A DNA stretch of 64,000 bases from NCBI RefSeq assembly GCF_900166585.1, contig NZ_FVZC01000009.1:868001-932000 (forward strand). The letters are read 5' to 3'. The position numbers and the translations under genes are program-made. Below are positions 27,693 to 35,682 of this stretch, one piece after another. Numbering within the stretch: position 1 is the stretch's first letter; every line of letters starts with the position of its first letter. This stretch comes from Mesobacillus jeotgali. Lineage in GTDB: Bacteria > Bacillota > Bacilli > Bacillales > Cytobacillaceae. Under the pieces are notes generated by a model. It was not told where the DNA came from, made no database searches, and was given only the letters and a program-made list of their open reading frames with translations.

Positions 27693-28351
27693 CTTTTGAA
27701 AAAAAGCGTTAAAGAAAAAGTATTTCCCCATCATGTTGGGTTAAATATTAAGATTTTAATGCTGCGAGTTATGGGGTTCTTTTAATGCTAAAATTCATTA
27801 CATGATAATTTTTAAGTGAAAAGTGGTATAATTGAAAAGTGTGATTGAGCATCCGTCAGGGTTTGTTATGGAGTTAGTTTTTCCTCTTCATGCCTTTAGA
27901 GTCAAAATACTCACTAACATTTTATATTCTGAAAATAGTCCTGCTGTTATGGCAATTATTATGGCCATGAACGTTAATATTAACTCAATTAAAAAAGGTT
28001 TTTAGATCTCAGATGCTCTTTAAAAAATCGGATAAATTGTTTTTTATACTTAAAAAAGGACAAAATTCTTGAATATTTACAAAAAAAAATATAGAGTATT
28101 ATAGTCGCCATTGGTAAGTTTATCTATTCCTTTTAAAAGGTAAATGGAAATAGATAATTCAAGAATACATATTGAACACAGTATAAAAATGCGGATTGCA
28201 CATGGTTTTATGGGTAATTCTAATGTTAATGTGACACTTACTTAAGAGTTCTCATGTTTTATTTGCCACATTTGCTGCTTATCGCTCAAATATCGCCAAT
28301 AGCTGGCGATTTACGCGAGAAGCCTGTGTTAAAGAGGAAGGAGATAGGTTG
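27693..28351. other. A/T-rich intergenic region upstream of terC
   Basis: About 660 bases without a convincing gene. A 45-codon frame starting near 27868 lacks a proper ribosome binding site. A short hairpin CGCCA-ATAGC-TGGCG (about 28300-28315) lies near the terC start. I looked for the yybP-ykoY manganese riboswitch, common before terC genes, and did not see its conserved core. Confidence 0.5.
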
Positions 28352-29125
28352 ATGGAATCAATTTGGCTTGAATATGCCTGGGCATTATTGATATTGATCG
28401 GTCTTGAAGGTTTGTTATCGGCTGACAATGCTCTTGTCCTGGCAATCATCGCGAAACATTTACCTGATGATCAAAAGAAAAAAGCAATAAGCTATGGAAT
28501 ACTCATGGCGTTTGTCTTTCGGTTTGGTGCACTTTTTGCGATATCTTTTATTGCAAACGTCTGGCAGGTACAAGCTATCGGAGCAGCGTATCTTCTTTAT
28601 CTTGGATTAAAGCATGTCATCCAGGCTAAGTTTGGTGCAAAAAATGAAGATATACATAAAGAGGATGAGAAAGAAGCAAAGGGGTTGGGCTTCTGGCCCA
28701 CTGTCGGGAAAATCGGCTTAGCTGACCTGGCGTTTGCAATTGACTCGATTCTTGCTGCTGTCGCTCTTGCTCTTGGACTTCCAGACTCTCCGTTAGGTAA
28801 CTTTGGCGGAATGGATGCAGGAAAGTTCATCATCGTTCTTCTTGGAGGTATTGCAGGTTTGATCTTGATCAAATATGCAGCTACCTGGTTTGTTAAACTG
28901 CTGGATGAGCGTCCTGCACTTGAAACAACTGCATATGCAATTGTTGCCTGGGTCGGTGTAAAATTGGCAGTCATTACCCTTGCACACGAAAAAATTGCCA
29001 TCTTGGATCATGATTTCCCACACAGTACATTATGGACAACGATTTTCTACGGTGTATTGGTAGCCATCGCTTTAATCGGTTGGTTTGCTCCAGGGCAGAA
29101 ATCCAAGGGTGAAGGACAAGCTTAA
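28352..29125 (+). CDS. TerC family integral membrane protein (YkoY-like)
   Basis: About 257 residues with seven or eight helices. TerC signatures: 'EGLLSADNALVLAIIAKHLP' and 'KIGLADLAFAIDSILAAVALALG', each carrying membrane-embedded Asp residues. TerC relatives in Bacillus export manganese, including to load exported metalloenzymes. ATG 28352 is chosen over the adjacent TTG because AAGGAG is spaced better. A strong terminator follows. Confidence 0.9.
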   Translation: MESIWLEYAWALLILIGLEGLLSADNALVLAIIAKHLPDDQKKKAISYGILMAFVFRFGALFAISFIANVWQVQAIGAAYLLYLGLKHVIQAKFGAKNEDIHKEDEKEAKGLGFWPTVGKIGLADLAFAIDSILAAVALALGLPDSPLGNFGGMDAGKFIIVLLGGIAGLILIKYAATWFVKLLDERPALETTAYAIVAWVGVKLAVITLAHEKIAILDHDFPHSTLWTTIFYGVLVAIALIGWFAPGQKSKGEGQA

Positions 29126-29136
29126 ACTAAAAATCA

Positions 29137-29177
29137 AAAAACGCGTAAATCCACGTAATGGATTTACGCGTTTTTTT
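29137..29177 (+). terminator. terC terminator
   Basis: Fifteen-base perfect stem AAAACGCGTAAATCC / GGATTTACGCGTTTT and a seven-T tail. Confidence 0.95.
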
Positions 29178-29488
29178 GATCAGCTTAAAAGCAAGCCTAG
29201 TTGAATAAGTGATTACACCGCTTTCGCAGCGTATAATATGCGCAGAGAAAATACCAAGTATGCTGCGGAAGAAATAAGGGGCTGTGATGGTGGGCGCAAA
29301 TTTATTCTGCTTTTCCCAGTAATAAGGAACCAGGAAGACAATTACAATTGGAAAGCAGTTCGTGTAAGTAAAAATATTGAAATACTAACATATTAATAAT
29401 TTAAAAGGATCATCCTCCAAATAAATATTGGAGAATGATCCTTTTGGTTGTTTTCCGTAATGAATCTAGTAGCTGACAGGTGAGTTAT
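29178..29488. other. Intergenic region with minus-strand terminator
   Basis: No gene seen. At 29403-29446 an inverted repeat (AAAAGGATCAT / ATGATCCTTTT, with further pairing CTCCAA/TTGGAG) forms the terminator of the minus-strand gene that ends at 29489. Confidence 0.6.
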
Positions 29489-30090
29489 TTAACGGCCAAG
29501 CAAACCATTGATTTGATCGAGCAATCCAGTAAGCTTTCCGAGTAATCCAGAAACGTCACTTAGAAGCCCATTGCCATCTAGCAATCCAGTCACCGCGCAT
29601 AAAAGGTTTCCTAGCAGGTTACCTGGTCCAGGAACTGCTGTTAGGTCAAGGACTATTTGGGAAAGGTCTAGCTGCAACCCTAAAAGATCCAGAAACAATG
29701 GCCCAAGATCAAGGAATAGAACTTGGCATCCTTCCTCGGCCTGTTGTTGGTTGGCAACGAGGGAGCTCATGCCTGAATCTGTTTCATTAAGGTTGGCCGC
29801 AACATTATTAAAAGTTTCCTTTACATTTTGGACCGTACCATCAGCTTTTTTTACAGTACCCTTTACCTCACCGTCAGCGATAAGGCCTTTTTCTAAATCA
29901 TAAGCTAAATTCGTAAGAGTTACTTTTCCATCGAAGGTGCTCCCATCTTCCAGAGCACCAGTTACGTTGATGTTTTTTAATATTTTCGAGCCGGTTGTTG
30001 TAGGTGATGCTGCAAATGCTCCTAGTGGGGCAATAAGGAGTGATGCGATAAAAGTAATGTTAAACTAAACATAGAGTAACGAGCTTTCAT
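29489..30090 (-). pseudogene. Exported Leu/Gly-rich protein, frameshifted in signal peptide
   Basis: Translation from ATG 30090 (behind AGGAGGAAAAAG) gives MKARYSMFSLTLLL and soon hits TAG, while another frame continues as 'IASLLIAPLGAFAASPTTTGS' and runs open to 29489. One missing T in the T-run of the gene (A-run at 30050-30053 on the plus strand) would restore a normal signal peptide and a ~200-residue secreted protein. The mature part ends in a Leu-Leu-Gly-rich segment with repeated 'GLL' units ('GLLDGNGLLSDVSGLLGKLTGLL'). It may be a recent mutation, slippage-based switching or sequencing error. Confidence 0.75.
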
Positions 30091-30448
30091 CTTTTTCCTC
30101 CTAAAAAGTATGTTTTTATTCTGCTTGCATTACCTGTCAGCCGTTTGAATTTTACCCATGAAAGGACCTTGTAAACGGTTTAATGTTAATTATCGTTCAA
30201 TATACTTATAAAATCAGATAAATAGGATTGATAGCAGGAAATACAGATTTTAATAAGAAATTCTATTAGTATTTTTAGTACCAATGGATTAATTATCAAC
30301 TGATTTCATTGTTTTATAAATTAAAATTACTATTATTTTTTCTGGAAATTAGAGAAAAAGGTGCGACTTCTAGAGAAAAGTTACAGGGCTTAGAGGAAAG
30401 CTTTCTTGGATAACATCTAAACTTACATAGAAGGAGATAAAAAAATGG
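30091..30448. other. A/T-rich intergenic region, no gene seen
   Basis: Very low-GC stretch upstream of the frameshifted exported gene; it presumably holds that gene's promoter on the minus strand. No ORF or clear RNA structure was found. Confidence 0.4.
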
Positions 30449-30481
30449 AGCCTATTAGACTCCCTCTTTGTCTAATAGGCT
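30449..30481. terminator. Terminator of the minus-strand trio
   Basis: AGCCTATTAGAC / GTCTAATAGGCT with a nine-base loop, T/A runs on both sides; 16 bases beyond the stop of the nucleotidyltransferase gene. Confidence 0.85.
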
Positions 30482-30496
30482 TTTATACGACTACTC

Positions 30497-31255
30497 CTAA
30501 TCCTCCAATATAAGATGCAATAGTGTTTTTATTTTTTCTGGATTTAATACCTCATCTAAAATCCACTCTAATTCGCTGTCTAATAGTCTTCGAATAAAAA
30601 CAATAGCATTCTGATGTTGCTTGGGTGTTATATTTTCCTGAATATGACTAATCGCCTTAACAACATCTTCAGGCAGTGATGTTTCCACTGTTTTAATCCC
30701 CAACTGTGCCCGTTCCGGCTGATATTTATGAAGTAAAACTTTTGCCAGGTGTGCCATCATATGATTGAGCATAGTCACTGACCATAAATCATTGCCCCGA
30801 TCGGAGGATTTCTTATACTGGAAAAGGAACCAGGCTATATCATCTACTGCGTCCTGAAATTCTGCAGCGGATAAACGAAGTGATTGGGAAGCTTTAAATT
30901 TCTCCAGTCGATTATGGGGATCATAGATTACTTTAAAAAAGTCCTTTTCAACAAAAGTTTCCTCGGTAACGGTAAACAAATCAACATGCAGCATATTCTC
31001 ATAGACTGCGATGATTTGCGGAGCGATGATGAAAATATCATCATGAAATATCATTTTGCCGTAAGATTCCAAATGGCTAATCCGCCTCTGGAGGAAGGCT
31101 GAGAGGTCCTGATCATCAACAAGGCAATACAGATCCAAATCAGAATATTCATCCTGCTCTCCGCGTCCAACAGAACCTTTTACGTAAATGGCTTGAACTA
31201 GCTTATCCTGAACAAGGCTATTTGTAATAATATCTAAGGCTTCATTCACCTTCAT
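30497..31255 (-). CDS. Nucleotidyltransferase-domain protein (aminoglycoside nucleotidyltransferase-like)
   Basis: 252 residues. Pol-beta-type motif Gly27-Ser28 … Asp39-x-Asp41 ('KGSVGRGEQDEYSDLDLY') and a third acidic residue in 'HVDLF' near residue 94 give a complete nucleotidyl-transfer site. The helical C-terminal half resembles antibiotic or small-molecule nucleotidyltransferases. Substrate unknown. It starts nine bases after the patatin gene, so they share a transcript. Confidence 0.8.
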   Translation of the reverse strand: MKVNEALDIITNSLVQDKLVQAIYVKGSVGRGEQDEYSDLDLYCLVDDQDLSAFLQRRISHLESYGKMIFHDDIFIIAPQIIAVYENMLHVDLFTVTEETFVEKDFFKVIYDPHNRLEKFKASQSLRLSAAEFQDAVDDIAWFLFQYKKSSDRGNDLWSVTMLNHMMAHLAKVLLHKYQPERAQLGIKTVETSLPEDVVKAISHIQENITPKQHQNAIVFIRRLLDSELEWILDEVLNPEKIKTLLHLILED

Positions 31256-31264
31256 AAAATGATT

Positions 31265-32116
31265 TCACGCACCTATCCAGTCGTTTAGCTGGGTGAATTT
31301 TTCCTTTGCGTCTTCATAGCCAACTTCATACAATCGATTCAGTTTATCTGGATTTCGTTCAACACGGCCCACTTTTAAGTCCATCGATGGCCGAATGACA
31401 ATCACTTCATTCTTCGCTTCAAGCGCTTCTATGTAATCGAGCGTTTCATTGTACATTTTATAGCGGGTTTCTAGAGCTGTGTGCAGCCCTTTATAATCTT
31501 TGTACACATATCGGGGCAGCCAGGAAAAGGACGATTTTTTCTTGCGGTAACCTTTTGGCTTCGTTAAAATAACCACGCTCTTTTGAACTCCGTCTGCCAT
31601 AGCTTTCCGGATAGGAATTGGATCGGAAATGCCGCCATCCATAAGGGTCTTTCCCTGGAATTCAATCGCCGGCGCCATGAAAGGAAGCGTACTTGAAGCT
31701 CTGATGATTTTCAGAATATCCACTGGTACATCATTCTTTTCAAAATAGACCGGTTCGCCTGTGATACAATCAGTTGTGCCGATAAGAAATGTCTCCGCGG
31801 CAGTGTTAAACGTCTCGAAATCAAAGGGTACAAGTTCATTAGGGAGCTTATCAAAAATGAAATCCATTCCGAACAACTCTCGCTTTAAAAACAGGTTCCG
31901 ATAGGAAATATAATCTTGATGGGTAACATAATCAATGGTTACCTGCCTGTTTCGTCCGGGCTGCCTGGCAATATAGGAAGATCCCTGGCACGCCCCGGCT
32001 GAAACGCCAATGACATACGGAAAATATAAATCATTCTCTAAAAAATACTCCAGCACCCCTGCGGTATAGACACCCCTCATGCCTCCACCTTCAAGGATCA
32101 GTCCGCTCCTATACAC
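31265..32116 (-). CDS. Patatin-like phospholipase family protein
   Basis: 283 residues. Oxyanion loop 'LEGGGMRGVYTAG', nucleophile Ser39 in 'GVSAGACQGSS' (GxSxG) and the dyad Asp in 'LMDGGISDPIPI' are all present, so it should be an active lipid acyl hydrolase of the RssA/YjjU bacterial type. GTG start behind AAAGGGGGAATT. Cytoplasmic by sequence. It lies between an AAA ATPase gene and a nucleotidyltransferase gene on the same strand. Confidence 0.88.
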   Translation of the reverse strand: MYRSGLILEGGGMRGVYTAGVLEYFLENDLYFPYVIGVSAGACQGSSYIARQPGRNRQVTIDYVTHQDYISYRNLFLKRELFGMDFIFDKLPNELVPFDFETFNTAAETFLIGTTDCITGEPVYFEKNDVPVDILKIIRASSTLPFMAPAIEFQGKTLMDGGISDPIPIRKAMADGVQKSVVILTKPKGYRKKKSSFSWLPRYVYKDYKGLHTALETRYKMYNETLDYIEALEAKNEVIVIRPSMDLKVGRVERNPDKLNRLYEVGYEDAKEKFTQLNDWIGA

Positions 32117-32188
32117 TCAAATTCCCCCTTTAAAATAATTTATACATGCCATTCTATCACATGTTAGCCAAGATTTAAGCCGTGATGA

Positions 32189-32938
32189 TTACTCACTTAA
32201 TAGGTGATGAATCATCCTTGACCGGTCTTCGAAAAATTGCTTCATAATCCGGTAATGGCTTGTTTCTTCCAGCTTCCTTTCAAAAATACCTTCATCACTG
32301 AATTCATAAATCGTGGCATCTGGATAGGCCATTATGATCGGAGAATGAGTGGCGATAATCAACTGTGAGTTATCACGAACCAGGTCGTGGATTCGGGTCA
32401 GCATCGACATTTGCCTCAATGGTGAAAGAGCTGCCTCCGGCTCGTCCAATATGTAAATGCCGTTTCCGCGAAACCGGTGAAGGAAGGTGGAGAAAAATGC
32501 CTCGCCATGTGATTGCTCATGGAGTGACTGACCGCCGAAAGAATCAATCACCTTGGGACTAGCACCTTCCTCACGATCCATTTCTTCTATATTGGAAGCC
32601 ACATTATAAAAGCTTTCGGCACGAAGGAAAAACCCGTCCTTTGGCCGTTCCACTCCTTTAATGATTTTTAGGTAATTCCCCAGCTCCGAATGGGAATCAT
32701 ACGTGGAAAAATTAAAATTAAATGAACCACCCTCGGGATTAAAGCCAAGCCCTACAGCAATCGCCTCAAGCAGGGTCGATTTCCCCATTCCGTTCTCGCC
32801 TATCAAAAATGTCACCTTAGGATGCAAAACCAAATCATCCAGATTTTTAAAGCTGGGAAGGTTAAAAGGATAAGACCTAAACGATGTAACTTCATCCTTC
32901 TTTAAGCTAATGCTTCGTACATATTGCCAATTCAGCAT
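32189..32938 (-). CDS. AAA-family (ABC-type) ATPase
   Basis: 249 residues with Walker A 'GENGMGKSTLLE' (from residue 47), a signature-like 'SHGEAFFSTF', Walker B 'GIYILDEPEAALSP' and switch His in 'LIIATHSPI'. This is the single-chain AAA/ABC ATPase type found alone or in small operons; function not known. A 72-base gap separates it from the patatin gene downstream on the same strand. Confidence 0.85.
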   Translation of the reverse strand: MLNWQYVRSISLKKDEVTSFRSYPFNLPSFKNLDDLVLHPKVTFLIGENGMGKSTLLEAIAVGLGFNPEGGSFNFNFSTYDSHSELGNYLKIIKGVERPKDGFFLRAESFYNVASNIEEMDREEGASPKVIDSFGGQSLHEQSHGEAFFSTFLHRFRGNGIYILDEPEAALSPLRQMSMLTRIHDLVRDNSQLIIATHSPIIMAYPDATIYEFSDEGIFERKLEETSHYRIMKQFFEDRSRMIHHLLSE

Positions 32939-33018
32939 AAAGAACCAGTCCTAAACAGTTTTCCTTATTTTATCATGAAAAAATTAAGAACTGGAAAAAA
33001 ACGAGCAAAATTTCCAAT

Positions 33019-33110
33019 TCGCTATAAAAACAAGAAAATCGCTATAAAAATTATTTTTTCGCTATAAAAGAGAAAAAGTCGCTATAAAAATTGAAAAGTC
33101 GTTATATAAC
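33019..33110 (+). repeat. Five-unit, 20-bp periodic repeat (TCGCTATAAAA)
   Basis: The motif TCGCTATAAAA recurs with its C at 33020, 33040, 33060, 33080 and, degenerate (TCGTTATATAA), 33100, an exact 20-base period. The nine bases between copies differ and are A-rich. It lies in the gap between the divergent AAA ATPase and ynfA genes. Confidence 0.85.
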
Positions 33111-33178
33111 ATTAGGATAGGTTCTTCAATCCCTTTATTCTAGGCTATAATGCAGTTACAAAACGTTTTTAGGAAGTG

Positions 33179-33511
33179 ATGATCATCTTAAGTGCCATTA
33201 TTTTATTCATTTTAGCTGGAATTGCGGAGATAGGCGGAGGATATTTGATTTGGTTATGGTTAAAGGAAGGAAAACCATTTTACTGGGGAGTTGGCGGGGG
33301 AATCGCGCTAGCTTTATATGGGGTTATCGCCACATTCCAGGCTTTCCCATCGTTTGGCCGAGTCTACGCAGCGTATGGAGGTGTGTTCATCGTCCTGTCG
33401 GTATTATGGGGTTGGGGAATCGATAGGAAAACCCCTGATTTGTACGATTGGATTGGAGCGGCGATTTGCCTAGTAGGCGTATCTGTGATGCTGCTGGCAC
33501 CAAGACAGTAG
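33179..33511 (+). CDS. YnfA/UPF0060 family membrane protein
   Basis: About 110 residues, four membrane helices, with the family's '[16 protein letters not shown]', '[28 protein letters not shown]' and '[16 protein letters not shown]' blocks. UPF0060 proteins belong to the broad small-multidrug-resistance-like group; transport role unproven here. The start may be the GTG at 33176 or ATG at 33179. Confidence 0.92.
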   Translation: MIILSAIILFILAGIAEIGGGYLIWLWLKEGKPFYWGVGGGIALALYGVIATFQAFPSFGRVYAAYGGVFIVLSVLWGWGIDRKTPDLYDWIGAAICLVGVSVMLLAPRQ

Positions 33512-33520
33512 GCGATAGCA

Positions 33521-33622
33521 ATGAAAAAAGCAGTATCCTTGATTGGAGTTATATTGCTAATCATCATTTTGCAGGATCCCTTCTACTTCGTTTTTTTTGA
33601 ACAAAATAGGGAAAAACAATGA
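33521..33622 (+). CDS. Possible 33-residue membrane peptide
   Basis: ATG 33521, nine bases after ynfA, encodes MKKAVSLIGVILLIIILQDPFYF…; a basic start and one helix. The ribosome binding site is weak (AGGCGA), so it would rely on coupling to ynfA. Its TGA overlaps the start of a large inverted repeat. Confidence 0.35.
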   Translation: MKKAVSLIGVILLIIILQDPFYFVFFEQNREKQ

Positions 33623-33667
33623 TATCCCGGTGCTAATTTTTTGCAAAAATTTAGCACACCTGGGATA
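33623..33667. repeat. Large hairpin directly upstream of the candidate selenoprotein gene
   Basis: Outer arms TATCCC / GGGATA, inner arms GGTGCTAA / TTAGCACACC and TTTTTGC / GCAAAAA make one extended stem about 45 bases long. It is 38 bases before the glutaredoxin-like start. It could be a terminator for ynfA or part of a regulatory leader; there is no clean T tract after it. Confidence 0.6.
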
Positions 33668-33705
33668 ATACATTGTAGGGTATAAAAAATAAGGAGGCAT
33701 TCTGA

Positions 33706-33939
33706 ATGAACGATATTACAGTTTACACTACAAATACTTGACCTTACTGCACAATGATGAAACAATTCCTTGAGGGTCAAGGATTAAACTACAAAGAAGT
33801 GAATGTTCAATATGATCAAGCTGCCGCGCAAAAGCTGGTAGAAGAAACTGGCCAGATGGGTGTACCGCAAACAAAAGTGAATGGAATCTGGGTTCTTGGT
33901 TTTGACCCGGATACACTTATGCAGTACGTGAAAAAATAG
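33706..33939 (+). CDS. Glutaredoxin-like protein with in-frame TGA at the first active-site Cys (candidate selenoprotein)
   Basis: ATG 33706 sits six bases after AAGGAGG. Codons read MNDITVYTTNT-TGA-PYC and then stay open for 66 more codons to TAG at 33937-33939, giving a 77-residue thioredoxin-fold protein. The later 'MGVPQTKVNG' block supplies the cis-Pro of glutaredoxin/NrdH proteins. TGA 33739-33741 falls exactly where family members have the nucleophilic Cys of CPYC, so selenocysteine (U-P-Y-C) is the natural reading. A hairpin starts at the TGA. Without SelB-type decoding a useless 11-residue peptide would result. The alternative is a Cys-to-stop mutation; selABD genes are not in this window. 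Own terminator downstream. Confidence 0.8.
33739..33779 (+). promoter_or_regulatory. Candidate bacterial SECIS hairpin
   Basis: Bases TGACCTT at 33739-33745 pair with AGGGTCA at 33773-33779 (seven pairs, one G-T), putting the TGA in the lower stem. Inside, AAT 33753-33755 can pair with ATT 33765-33767 around a nine-base loop that begins with G, about 15 bases after the TGA. This is near the usual bacterial SECIS geometry; the upper stem is weak, so folding should be computed. Confidence 0.5.
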
Positions 33940-33949
33940 ATTCTAGACC

Positions 33950-33975
33950 AAAAGAGGCGCAGGCCTCTTTTTTTT
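33950..33975 (+). terminator. Terminator of the candidate selenoprotein gene
   Basis: AAAGAGGC / GCCTCTTT with GCAG loop and eight T. Confidence 0.9.
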
Positions 33976-34061
33976 GCAAAGATTGGAATAGAGAAGAAGG
34001 ATTTCGTTTATTGGATGTGGAAAAATAACTATAAATGAATACATAAAAGGAGGGCAGGTAT

Positions 34062-34607
34062 ATGGTAAAAGAGCGAAATGAACTTTGGGAATGGGTAAAG
34101 GCTTTCCTTGTCGCAATATTGTTGGCATTTGTTATTCGTGCCTTTCTGTTTACACCGATAGAAGTAAAAGGTGCTTCTATGGAGCCAACGCTGCATAGTG
34201 AGGAAAGAATGTTTGTTACCAAAATCGGGGAGCCAAAACGATTTGATATTGTGGTATTCCATGCTACCGAGGAGAAGGATTATATTAAAAGGGTCATAGG
34301 ACTGCCCGGGGATCGAGTGGAATATAAAAACGATGTTCTCTATATCAACGGGAAGCCGTATGAAGAACCATATTTGGATGACATCAAAAAACAATTAGTC
34401 GACTCGCCGCTCACAGGACCCTTTACATTGGAAGAGACCGCAGTAGGCAGTGAGGTGGTACCCGAGGGACATGTATTTGTCCTGGGAGACAACCGTAGGA
34501 ACAGCAAAGACAGCCGCCATATTGGAGCTGTACCAATCGATAGCATTGTCGGGAAAACAAAGGTGATATTCTATCCATTTAAAGATATGAAAATAATTGG
34601 TGACTGA
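34062..34607 (+). CDS. lepB: Signal peptidase I
   Basis: 181 residues. One N-terminal membrane helix (residues 13-30), then catalytic Ser39 in 'KGASMEPTL' and Lys76 in 'DYIKRVIGLPGD', and the C-terminal box 'LGDNRRNSKDSRHIG'. It cleaves signal peptides on the outer face of the membrane; of the Bacillus Sip type with a single anchor. RBS AAAGGAGGGCAGG. Terminator follows. Confidence 0.95.
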   Translation: MVKERNELWEWVKAFLVAILLAFVIRAFLFTPIEVKGASMEPTLHSEERMFVTKIGEPKRFDIVVFHATEEKDYIKRVIGLPGDRVEYKNDVLYINGKPYEEPYLDDIKKQLVDSPLTGPFTLEETAVGSEVVPEGHVFVLGDNRRNSKDSRHIGAVPIDSIVGKTKVIFYPFKDMKIIGD

Positions 34608-34614
34608 AAATGAG

Positions 34615-34647
34615 AAGCGTTTATCCAGAGGGATGAACGCTTTTTTT
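34615..34647 (+). terminator. lepB terminator
   Basis: AGCGTTtATCC / GGATgAACGCT with a short AGA-type loop and seven T; the T run abuts the stop of the converging gene. Confidence 0.85.
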
Positions 34648-34882
34648 ACTCATGCTTTGTGCTGCGTTTTTTTACATACTGTCTTTCAGCAATGAAGCTA
34701 GCCAACAAACCAATCACCAGAGGAATCATGGATCCGCTTGAAACAAAGAATCCTTCGCCATCAAAATGAAATTCGTAATAAAACATTAATGATTCAATTG
34801 AAAAAATATGACCGATCAGGTAAAACAAACCCGTGGATAAAATAAGCGTTCCCAAACTTACAATCAGGCTTTTAAAAGTCAA
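34646..34882 (-). CDS. Small two-helix membrane protein
   Basis: About 78 residues with two hydrophobic segments and a basic end (RQYVKKRSTKHE). A TTG at 34882 is chosen because GGAGGTG lies six bases upstream; the ATG 18 bases earlier would place that site inside the gene. No family recognised. Confidence 0.6.
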   Translation of the reverse strand: MTFKSLIVSLGTLILSTGLFYLIGHIFSIESLMFYYEFHFDGEGFFVSSGSMIPLVIGLLASFIAERQYVKKRSTKHE

Positions 34883-35063
34883 TTTCGCCACCTCCTGCAT
34901 GGTATACGTTTTGAAAGATTAATAAGTTTCAAATACAAGCTCAACCTCAGCCTTCGACGAAATAAAAACTTGCCCCAATTAAGTGGACCGGTATCTTCCT
35001 CTGTTCAGGTTTCAAATTTACATTTTCAGGGAATCTATTCAGTAATTATAGTGAGGGGGGATA

Positions 35064-35438
35064 ATGATGCTGGAGATTCTTAATAGCAGGGATCCTTCTA
35101 CAGTAGTAGTATCATTTGCCGGAAAAGCAACGAAAGAGGATGCTGAAAGGCTGGACAAGCATGTGCAAGTTCAGTTCAAAGAGGATGAAAAGTTCAACGT
35201 TCTTGCTTTTATAAACGATATTGATGGTACGAATTTTTCAGGTATTATTAATGGTTTTAAAGTAGATATAAAGAGATGGAACCAATTCAATAAATTTGCA
35301 GTAATCACTGAAATGGAATTAGCAGGCAATCTGGCATCCCTTGCAAACTATTTGCCAGGGATCCGAGTAAAATATTTTAAACCATTTGAGGAAGAAGACG
35401 CCTGGAGCTGGATTTTGGCCGAGGGTGAGCCAGAATGA
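35064..35438 (+). CDS. SpoIIAA-like STAS/SEC14 domain protein
   Basis: 124 residues in the SpoIIAA-like (pfam11964 type) fold: 'VVVSFAGKATKEDAERL', 'FNVLAFINDIDG', 'KFAVITEMELAGNLASLANYLPG', 'VKYFKPFEEEDAWSWI'. Soluble; members are often annotated as STAS/SEC14 proteins of unknown binding partner. RBS GTGAGGGGGG. Confidence 0.8.
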   Translation: MMLEILNSRDPSTVVVSFAGKATKEDAERLDKHVQVQFKEDEKFNVLAFINDIDGTNFSGIINGFKVDIKRWNQFNKFAVITEMELAGNLASLANYLPGIRVKYFKPFEEEDAWSWILAEGEPE

Positions 35439-35449
35439 ATGTTCAAATT

Positions 35450-35480
35450 GAGGAAACCGACATATTGGAGGTTTCCTTTT
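35450..35480 (+). terminator. Rho-independent terminator
   Basis: AGGAAACC / GGTTTCCT with an 11-base loop and TTTT. Confidence 0.8.
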
Positions 35481-35682
35481 ATTATGGACATTTTCGGTTT
35501 AATTGGAAGGGTCTGGGGTAAAGGGTGGTTGGGTACATAGTCTTAAAGAAATTTTCTAATCAAGGATTCTTCCAATTTGCATCAATTTATTTTTATATAA
35601 ATTGAGGACCAACCCTTTATCCTGCATAAATTTCCCAACTAGAGATAGGATATAGAGGATGAATTTAAGGAGGTATTACATA

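Noticed and set aside
27868..28005. 45-codon frame upstream of terC
   Set aside because: No ribosome binding site and no recognisable protein character beyond a hydrophobic patch.
28080..28348. yybP-ykoY manganese riboswitch before terC
   Set aside because: Common in this context, but the conserved core of the motif was not found by eye.
30497..32938. AAA ATPase, patatin phospholipase and nucleotidyltransferase in a row, resembling a CBASS anti-phage operon
   Set aside because: The nucleotidyltransferase motif (GSVGRGEQDEYSDLDLY) and size are of the aminoglycoside-transferase type and lack the cGAS/DncV layout; the patatin is of the common RssA/YjjU type with no effector sensor domain. No Cap2/Cap3 genes. 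Probably a chance or housekeeping grouping.
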